A stretch of 64,000 nt of DNA from Simmondsia chinensis (taxonomy: Eukaryota; Streptophyta; Magnoliopsida; Caryophyllales; Simmondsiaceae): NCBI GenBank assembly GCA_018398585.1, contig JAGTTD010000001.1, positions 6,264,501 to 6,328,500 on the forward strand, in the 5' to 3' direction. Positions 56,246-64,000 of this stretch are shown here, in pieces (position 1 is the first letter of the stretch; each line of letters starts with the position of its first letter). The position numbers and the translations under genes are program-made. Under the pieces are notes generated by a model. It saw nothing but the letters and a program-made list of their open reading frames with translations. It searched no databases and was not told where the DNA came from.

Positions 56246-57640
56246 TTAAATGATGGTTTTGAACAATTGGTATAAAAACTAGTTTAGCTACTAGAAGCTC
56301 CATTTCACTTAAAATATCAAGGGCATACTTCCGTTGGCTTAGCACCAATCCATCTCGAGACCGAGCCACCTCAATTCCAAGGACATATTTGAAAGGTCCT
56401 AAATTTTTAATTCCAAACTTATTATCAAGTTGGGATTTCACCTTCTCAATATGTTCCAAGTTATTTCCGGAAATAATAACATCATCAATGTAGATTAAAA
56501 TGGCGGTGAAAACCGCACCACCCTTATAGGTAAACAAGGAATAATCAAATTTAGACTATGCAAAACCCATATTTGTAACAAAATGCATAAATTTCTGATT
56601 CCAGTTCCGAGACGTCTGTTTAAGTCCATAAAGTGATTTACGAAGACGATAAACTTTATACATGTGTTTCTTTTCAAAACCTAGAAGTAATTCATATATA
56701 TCTCCTCATCTAAAATCACCATGGAGAAAGGCGTTATTTGCATCTAATTGATGTATTACCCAATTTCTAGCTGCCAGGACTGCAAGTACACAACAAACAG
56801 CCATGAGCTTGGCAATAGGAGCAAAAGTATCATGATAGTCTATACCTTCAACCTAAGTATAGCCTTTAGCAACTAGTCATGCATTGTAACGTTCTATGGT
56901 ACCATCTGATTTGTACTTGATCTTATACACCCATTTAGAATTAATGGCACACTTCCCTAGTGGTAATTCTTCTAGTGTCAATGTCTTATTTTGTTCTGAC
57001 ATTGAAATATCTTTTTCCATTGCTTCTCTCCAATGCTGAAAGCCTACTGCCTGAGCAAAATTTTGTGGCGCATCACTAGAAGTGATGGCTTGAAGCAAAT
57101 TCGAATGAGAGTTAGTAAACCGTGAATTAGACACAAATTTTGATAAAGGATAGATTGTGCCTGAGTCAACTGATGAAGGGGTAGCACGAGAATGGGCTAT
57201 AAAAGAAGGAACATCAACAATATATTCTTGATATTTAACAAGTATTGAACAAACACGACTCGGCCTTCCCAAACCCGCAATCCTCTGCCTCTCGTCCACA
57301 CTGTCCCGACTGAATAGTGTTTGGTCACTGTTCTAATCGAACTATCAACAACATCATCGCTCGACGGTGTTGCACTTTCCAGTGGCGGATCTTCCATTTG
57401 AACCTGAGACACAACCCCATCATCAACATGGCAAATCAAATCAAAAACATCATTGCAAGAAACATTTTGTTCCTTTCCCTCAAGATACGGAAACTTGTTT
57501 TCATGAAAAATTACATCACGAGAGATAACCAATTTTTTGTTGTCTAAATCATAGAGCTTATATCCCTTCTTTCCACTCAAATAACCAATGAAAACACACC
57601 AATTAGCTCAATTTCTAAATTTATAACTATTACGATCTTT
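56246..57640 (-). pseudogene. Copia reverse transcriptase relic
   Basis: Minus strand: the N-terminal RT block includes FQHWREAMEKDISMSEQNKT, then LEELPLGKCAINSKWVYKIK and YKSDGTIERYNA (57060-56880). The active-site block AILIYIDDVIISGNNLEHI (near 56500) has a Y-x-DD motif, and KYALDILSEME follows. The reading breaks at the hAT insertion and picks up again on the far side with one TSD copy omitted. Internal stops are present (near 56880 and 56700). Confidence 0.88.
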
Positions 57641-58620
57641 ATTATGAACATAAATAAAGACCCAAAAATATGTAAATGACTAGATGAAAGAGTTTTACCA
57701 AGCAACAACTCATAGGGATTTTGATTCGCAAACGAGGCATGGACATGCAGTTAATCAAGTATGCTGCCGCGGAAACACATTCACCCCAAAACTGAATAGG
57801 AAGGCCGGCCTCAAAAGGAATAGCACTAGAAACTTCCAAAAGGTGACTATGCTTCCTCTCCACAACCCATTTTACCGTGGTGTCTCATTACAAGAATTTT
57901 GAACCTATATGCCTTTTCCTGCATAAAACTCAAGCAGCAGTCCAAAGAGAAATTATACACCATTCTCACTCCTAACTTGTTTAACATGCAAGATGTACAA
58001 CCAATTGACAGAAATCCATAAGAATTTTATGAGACTGAGATTTGTCTTGAATCAAATATACCCAAGTACACCTACTATAATCATCAATGACTATAAGAAA
58101 GAAACGTGCACCCGTCATAAATAAAGTATGATAAAGACCCCAAGTGTCACAATGGATCAACTCAAAACAAGTAGTAGTTCTATTAATGGAATTAAGAAAG
58201 GGCAACCGTGTTTATTTAGCCCAATGACAAGAATCAAAAATAACATCAAAATAAGTTCTAACATCAAAACCCGTAAAACTGGATAACTTAGCAAATCGGA
58301 CATGTCCCAACCTACGATGCCATAAGGTAGCCTTATCGATAATGCCTCCAACATGAGTGGCTTTTGAAACAACGGAGCTCTCTAAGAGGTATAACAGATC
58401 TCGTTTCTTACCCGCTCCAATCAGCCTCCTTGATGGAAGGTCATGTATAACACAAAATTTAGAAAAGAAAGTCAATGCACAATTTCCATCTCTAGTCAAT
58501 TTGCTTACGGAAAGTAAATTACAATAAAACCCGAGAAATTGTAACAAGTTTTCAAGAACGATATCATTAGTGATCCTTGCACGGTCAAAATATGAAACGG
58601 GCAAACAACAACCGTTCAAA
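57641..58620 (-). pseudogene. Copia GAG-pre-integrase and integrase relic
   Basis: Minus strand: LGFYCNLLSVSKLTRDGN, LWHRRLGHVRFAKLSSF (GAG-pre-integrase, 58570-58270), then ELIHCDTWGLYHTLFMTGAR and FLIVIDDYSRCTWVYLIQDK (integrase core D...D, 58170-58030). At 57863 ERKHSHLLEVSSAIPFEA and FWGECVSAAAYLINCMSM continue the integrase. Frameshifted between pieces. Confidence 0.88.
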
Positions 58621-58773
58621 AGTCTAACAGGTTTGACCTTAGTGTTGACTTAAACGTCATCCAAAACAAATTCCAATTAGACCATATAATCTGTAGCACC
58701 AGTGTGAATAATCCAAAAATTATTACCAAACAACGCCTGACCTGTCAGGTTTACTAAAGTGTAGCGACAAAGG

Positions 58774-59490
58774 TCATGACCTCTGGCACAACGCTACTAG
58801 ATGCAACACTCTATTACTTTTCCTCTTGACAAAAATTGAATACGAACCAGAAACTGAAAGAAGAGGCTTGGTGTTTATCAATTGAGAACAAACCGTTGAA
58901 AAAGACGGATCTAAACCCATCAACAAATCAAGTAACCTATTTGTGTCCCAAATCGCCGCAAAGCCTTGGGCAGAACCACAGGTACATGAAGGAATGGCTA
59001 CTAAAGTGTAGAGCTCATCACACAAACCCCTCAATTTTGTGAAGTAACAAAAATTGGCATGTTCTCTTGTTTTAAATGTAAAATTTCGCATTTGTTTTCA
59101 TAAACACAAGGTTTGCATCAGAAAAAAAAAAAAAAAAAAATTCATTCAAATCTAACCAAATGCCATGCAAAGTTTCAGAATACGCAATATTAGCATTAAT
59201 TTCCTTAGAAATAGAGTCTGTAAGCCATGAAAATACCATAGAATCACATGTGCTCCAATTTTTTGAAATCTGGCGAATTTTCGTCTGGTTTCTTTACAGT
59301 TCTATTAAGAAAACCAATCTTTCTTTATTTCCTTAAACACTTTAAAAATAAAATTCCTTACACAAAAACGAGTCCCGGATGATCCGAGGGATGCAAATAG
59401 TAAGGGGAATTCACATCAGGAATTCCCCCTAAAACAATAATCAGCGCAACAATTTGCTTAGTATTTTCTTCCATCATTATGAAATACGCA
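58774..59490 (-). pseudogene. Copia gag relic
   Basis: Minus strand: the start region MMEENTKQIV... reaches SPYYLHPSDHPGLVFV (about 59400-59360), the standard opening of plant copia gag. Further on, ANFCYFTKLRGLCDELYTLV and IWDTNRLLDLLMGLDPSFST (59091-58774) are the capsid segment. Interrupted by stops and an A18 run near 59120. Confidence 0.85.
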
Positions 59491-59604
59491 AAACAAACAC
59501 AATCAAAAACAAGTAACAAGAAGAGAGAAGGGCACAATTTACAAGGAGGACGATCGACTGAAGCAAAAAAGAAAACTTTCGGATCTAAATCAACTCTAAT
59601 ACTA

Positions 59605-60313
59605 TGTAAAATTTCACCAGGTCTCTTTAGACCCGACCCACGAAGTTGGAGCAAATAAGGTCCACATACAAGCCCAAGTGGGGTTCCATCCCAAAACTAA
59701 TTGGCAATAGATGGAGTAAACCATTATACTTATAAATTGTTCACTTCATTCTCACGTGAGTCTATTTTAAATGCACCGGTCACCTTCATCTATCCAACAT
59801 ACTGGAAAGGCCTTTGGACCACCAACACAAATACACCCCTCTTTCCAAGGACACAGTGCGGACAAAAAAGAGTTCGAGATCATAAATATTTATAGAACTA
59901 ATGGGTTACTCCATTTGTAAAAATTTAGACTTACAACAACAACAACAGATCCAATGCCTCAAGGGCTCCCGCATAAGTAGGGTCTGGGAGGGGTGGATGT
60001 ACGCAGCCTTACCCCTTCAGGGGGTAACCCTCCCGAGAGGCTGTTTCTAAAGACTCCCAACCTTATAAGGTTGGCAACACAAAGACTTCCCATGAGGTCA
60101 CCCATCATGGACTACTCTCACCCAAGCAAGCTTAATTTCGGAGTTCTAATGGGATGCGGTGCTTGGTAAATGAACAAAATTTAGACTTAACAAGACCAAA
60201 ATAAATATTTTAGGATAGACATTATAACTTGGAGCACCAAACACAAATGCACCCTTCTTTCATCCAACAGGCTTATAAATCAATCTCTAAGTGTTCTAAT
60301 GTTCATCCATTAG
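59605..60313 (-). repeat. A-type copia-associated repeat (LTR/leader-like), right copy, with a SINE insert
   Basis: Begins TGTAAAATTTCACCAGGTCT next to the degenerate primer site, and aligns (diverged) with 50935-51269 up to about 59919. The SINE at 59934-60175 splits it, and it then runs to the LTR at 60314. Probably part of the 5' LTR of the copia element to its left. Confidence 0.5.
59934..60175 (-). mobile_element. 5S rRNA-headed SINE, full-length copy 11
   Basis: 14-bp TSD AAAATTTAGACTTA at 59920-59933 and 60176-60189. On the + strand the tail reads CAACAACAACAACAGATCC, the body GGTAACCCTCCCGAGAGGCT, and the head complement ATTTCGGAGTTCTAATGGGA. Inserted in copia LTR-like DNA. Confidence 0.9.
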
Positions 60314-61394
60314 TTAAAATTTAGACTAAACAAAAACAAGATAAACTAAGAAAAAAATAGAATGAGACTTTCATCTAATATTCACAGAACTTAGATAGAC
60401 ATATTGAGACTTGGATAAATACTTCTTTTGATCCAAAACACTTGGATAATTTACAAATACAAAAAGTAACAACATAAATAGAAAAATACAAGGAAAAATG
60501 AGAGGCCATCCAATTACTACAATCCTAAGCAAAAAACTATGTAAATGATAGTACAATAGTGGAGACTAGGCCATAATGGCCGGTTACAATAGGAAGAGAA
60601 GAGAAGAGGTATTTTCTTACTAATTACACCAGTAAATGTTAGATGCTAGGAATATATTAGATGATAGGAATATTTTTATTACAAAATACACAAGAAAATA
60701 CAAGATACATGTAAAAATACAAGAAAATATACCAGTATTCAACAATCTCCCACAAGTTGGAGCATGTAAAATTTACAATATCCAACTTGCAAAGAAGTGA
60801 TGAAAAGGACGGGAATGCCAATGTCGTTGTGAATATGTCAGCCAACTACCCTGTAGAAAGAATATAAGAGGTCGCTATCTCATTTACCAATAACCACTCT
60901 TGTACACAATAAGATAACAGGGTCAATGACTGAAACTGCAAGATTTAACAACAAATAGCGCAACCAAACAAATTCACTAGTAGTAATTGCCATAGAATGA
61001 TACTCTGCTTCAGTTAAAGAAAGTGAAATAACCAACAATTTCTTCAAGCACCATGCAATATGCACCCCTACTAAAAAAAATAACTTCGAAACTAGTAATT
61101 AACCTTCTAGTGGTTAGACAATCCACCCAATCCACTAAACTAGTGAAAACTTGTAACGAAAATTCATCCCCAAAATGACCCAAAGAATGAAGACAAAATT
61201 GGAAAAGTGTATCAACTACTGCCTCGTCACAAAATTGGGAAAGTGTATCAACTACTCCTCCTGTCACAAAAGCTGCTACTAAATCTTGATCAAAAGTAGT
61301 GTTAGACATTGTGTAACACACACACCCCAAAAGTTGTGTTAACTTACGCTTGTTAGCTCTTTGGCTTGTGAGTAAAGCAGAACTGGCAGGAATT

Positions 61395-61853
61395 TATTAA
61401 GGATATGTCTCCAGGGAGCAATGTAAAGAAGCTAAACAAACCCTCTGGTAAACAGAGAATGAGGAAGCTTGTAAGGAAGGGTGACAAGGCCAAGGATGTT
61501 GGTGAGCTTTCGGTTCCGAAGCGTAGATGAGAGTTAGGGAAAAGGCTCGGTTTGGCGTATGATGGAGACGAATGTGATATGATTGAGCTTTTTCAAGGTT
61601 GGAGTAAGGCGGTTTTTCTCTCATGCTCTGTCGGTTCGTCATCTCCCCTACTCCGAGCCCATTGCTCTCAGTGTTGCTTTTGTCTTGTGGTACCTATTTT
61701 TGTTCTTTTGTGCTTGTTTTTATGATTTTGCGCTGCTTCCCTGTTTTCGTGTTTCTTTTTCTGATTTATTTGGGTTCTCTTAGGCCTCGTCTACTCGAGT
61801 CACCTGTATTGTATCGCGACTATGTTGCTAACTATCAGGAAAAAAAAAAAAAA
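61395..61853 (+). mobile_element. ORF1-end plus 3' UTR LINE (HAL1-like), third copy
   Basis: Basic ORF1 tail relic KKLNKPSGKQRMRKLVRKGD (61430-61530), then GKRLGLAYDGDECDMIELF (about 61540-61600), the same C-terminal motif as in the 38.6 and 46.9 kb copies. A GT-rich 3' UTR follows directly (TAGGCCTCGTCTACTCGAGT, 61782-61801) and a 13-15 A tail. A poly(C) run (61858-61884) lies just outside. Inserted in the interior of the right-hand copia element. Confidence 0.7.
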
Positions 61854-63262
61854 CACACCCCCCCCCCCCCCCCCCCCCCCCCCCAAAAAGCAACCCCAAA
61901 CTTTGATCTAAGCGAAGAGGACTGAAAATGTGGATTGAAACACAACATCAAAACCAACTCCAAAACATATGACATTCTTAGACATTGTTTAACACATACT
62001 CCAAAAAGAGGACCGGAAATTTGAGGCCCAAAACGCTAGGCTTACAAACAATAATTTAAGTGGAACAAAGCCACCCAGCAAAGACAAAATTTGATCCAAA
62101 GTCTCGGACATTGGAAATAACAATAAACTCCAACAATAAATCTTGGGTAATCAAACAACGTCGAACATCAATAAATAAATTCAACATAAATTTTAATACC
62201 AAAGTCTTAGGTGCAAACGGCCGAAACAAACATAAAAGAAAGAACTAAACAAATCAAAACATAAAAGAAAGAACTAAACAAATCAAACTTTTGACATTAA
62301 ATGATGATTCTCAAACTCTTGCTTGAAACCAAATACTGAGGACCAAAAGCGCACGACCTTAAACCAAATAGTGAGAAGGAAAACAACTCAAAAATAAAAT
62401 AATTCAAGAACTTGAACAAAATTTAAAGCCAAATACAAGACAAATTTTGATATTGAAACACAGGTACTCTCGGTAAAAATAAACCCAAAAAAGAACTTGT
62501 GAATCAAAATTTTTGATTATTTAATGATACTCCTTGAGAATTTTGATTCCAAAATGCTTATGATTGAAACCAAACAAAGGAAGCCAAAGTCATGGCTTAT
62601 ACCAAAAACAGAAATAAAAAAGATAACTTTAGTTGATGAACCAACTTTGCAAAATAAAAAAAAAAAAACTTAAGCTCTGGTGTTAATCAGAACAAATTGA
62701 AGCTTGACCTGTTAAAATATTTGTAACAAAATTCAACCCCCTGATAAAGGTAAAGCATTTGTAAGTATCAACGATTCCCTCTATTGTGGAAACAACAACA
62801 GAACGTTTATCAAAGTTAGGGTTAGACATGAATTAACCAAACAAAAAAAAAAAAAAACAAGACTGAAACTCAAAACCCGAAACCAAAATAATCCTCATTG
62901 TTTTTGACAAAGCCAGATTTTGAAATTTAGTATGACAATCCAGAACCTCAATGGTAAAGCATACCCACAGAAACCAAGGCACAAACGTTTATACAAAATT
63001 AAACGAAGGCTCTTGGCCTTGAATGAATGCCAAATTAGATAGCAACTGGAAGCACATCAAGAAGGGGAAATTTGCTTCTGTTGACACGCGAAAATTAAGA
63101 AAATGCAAAACTATTAGTGGATCTTTTGTCGCTTTGATACTAAGTTAAAATTTAGACTTAACAAGAACAAAATAAACTAAGAAAAAAATAGAATGAACTT
63201 TCATCTAATGTTCACAAGACTTGGATATATATTTCTTTTGATCCAAAACATTTGAATAATTT

Positions 63263-63352
63263 TTTTTTTCTCTATAAATTGCCGCAAAGTCGCTAAACAA
63301 ACCGTCCACTCGCTAGGCGAGGCCTGAGACCGATTGCAACAACATGGGGACA
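63263..63352 (-). mobile_element. 90-bp LINE tail inserted in a copia LTR
   Basis: 15-bp TSD ACATTTGAATAATTT at 63248-63262 and 63353-63367. The insert is a T run plus GCCGCAAAGTCGCTAAACAA and CTAGGCGAGGCCTGAGACC, i.e. just the 3' terminus of the HAL1-like LINE family. Confidence 0.85.
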
Positions 63353-63689
63353 ACATTTGAATAATTTACAAGTATAAAAAGCAACAATTTAAATAGAAAA
63401 ATACAAGGAAAAGTGAAAAGCCAACTAATTACTAGAATCCTAAGCAAAAGACTAAGTAAATGACACTATAATAGTAGAGACTAGGCCATAATGGCTGGTT
63501 ACAATAGGAAGAGAAGATAAGAGGTACTTTCTTACTGATTACACTAGTAAATGCTAGATGCTAGGAAATATGTTAGATGTTATGTAATATACTAGATGCT
63601 AGGAATATTTTAAGTACAAAATACATTAAAAAAAATACAAAATACATGTAAAAATACAAGAAAAATGTACTAGTATACAACGTAGGTGT

Positions 63690-63752
63690 ATTAAACTAAC
63701 TTCTTTTATGAACAATATTAAACTAATTCTTTTATGAACAATATTAAACTAA
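63690..63752 (+). repeat. Short tandem repeat, ~26-bp unit
   Basis: TATTAAACTAACTTCTTTTA-TGAACAA occurs about 2.3 times in a row. No gene is seen from here to the window end. Confidence 0.8.
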
Positions 63753-64000
63753 CTTATGTAACATCGAATTCTACCATTAACATATTGTGGTTTCAAAATC
63801 CATCCATAAAACTAAAAAGGAGCTAACATTTTTAAAGAATGCTTATATAATATTGTAGGGGTATAAACGACTCAAGCATTTGATAAACTAGTCGTGTTTT
63901 GCCAGAAAATATAGGTACAAAATTAAGTATAAAGTTTAGGGATAACTCAATTGTGATATAGGATCTTGAACTTCTTTTAGAAGCCTTAGTATGAGGTTGT

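Larger units (their letters stand above)
51651..59604 (-). mobile_element. Ty1/copia retrotransposon internal region, multiply interrupted
   Basis: Minus strand, from gag near 59480 to the pol C-terminus near 51660, broken by a hAT MITE (51764-52539) and a complete hAT element (53179-56237). The primer site on the right is degenerate (complement TAGTATTAGAGTTG, about 59591-59604). Removing the two DNA transposons on paper makes the copia domain order continuous (gag, integrase, RT, RNase H). All parts carry stops or frameshifts. Confidence 0.85.
60314..63681 (-). mobile_element. Second Ty1/copia element, internally deleted, with both LTRs
   Basis: LTRs 60314-60744 (3') and 63144-63681 (5'; contains a 90-bp LINE-tail insert) share AGGCCATAATGGCYGGTTAC, AATAGGAAGAGAAGAKAAGA and matching ends. 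A primer-site-like TTTGATACTAAG (63134-63145) lies inside the right LTR, and a polypurine tract (complement of ATCTCCCACAAG, 60745-60756) inside the left LTR. The ~2.4 kb interior keeps only an RNase H relic (61065-60880: SLTEAEYHSMAITTSEFVWL) and the pol C-terminus (60845-60740: ADIFTTTLAFPSFSSLL). Gag, integrase and RT are gone. No 5-bp TSD found. Confidence 0.8.

Noticed and set aside
51281..63681. Endogenous pararetrovirus or Ty3/gypsy element
   Set aside because: The domain order integrase before RT, the Met-tRNA primer site and the block sequences are those of Ty1/copia; no coat or movement protein was seen.

Overview
This is a stretch of nuclear DNA from a flowering plant, almost certainly a dicot. 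The evidence is spliced genes with plant-type products (Golgi-type UDP-glucuronate decarboxylase, cytosolic ribosomal protein uL23/RPL23A, a TON1-recruiting-motif protein), telo-box and site II promoter elements, and a dense layer of plant LINEs, SINEs, Ty1/copia, hAT and Mutator-like elements. The species cannot be named from the sequence alone.

Only three host genes are supported. (1) 1-6476, + strand: the last seven coding exons of a UDP-glucuronic acid decarboxylase (UXS); its 5' part lies outside the window. Its first visible intron (100-531) is a textbook U12-type AT-AC intron. (2) About 17.5-20.7 kb, + strand: a complete three-exon RPL23A gene (155 aa) with a classical ribosomal-protein promoter. 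(3) 30504-23513, - strand: a complete five-exon TRM/DUF3741-DUF4378 gene (988 aa), probably acting with TON1/PP2A on cortical microtubules. The three genes have unrelated roles (nucleotide sugars for the wall, translation, cytoskeleton), and nothing in the sequence ties them together.

Most of the remainder is transposable elements, many with target-site duplications (TSDs) I could read. 7532-8756 is a long-TIR Mutator-like foldback. 9663-16387 is a full-length but dead L1 LINE with a hAT MITE (15566-16127) in its 5' UTR. 32531-33343 is a 5'-truncated RTE LINE. 38304-41046 is a TSD-bounded LINE derivative that carries only an RRM-type ORF1. 42217-43196 is a Mutator-like element packed with about ten GC-rich palindromes. 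From 50.5 kb to the end lies a nested complex of minus-strand Ty1/copia elements, interrupted by a hAT MITE (51764-52539), a whole hAT element (53179-56237), ORF1-type LINE pieces and SINEs.

The most unusual content is a SINE family with about ten copies or fragments here. Its head is a 5S rRNA gene copy that keeps the internal Pol III promoter, and its body and (TTG)n tail match the 3' end of the RTE LINE at 32.5 kb. That makes a complete 5S-headed SINE / RTE partner pair in one window. The second unusual item is a set of three LINE copies in which the end of ORF1 runs straight into the 3' UTR with no ORF2, the plant counterpart of mammalian HAL1 elements.
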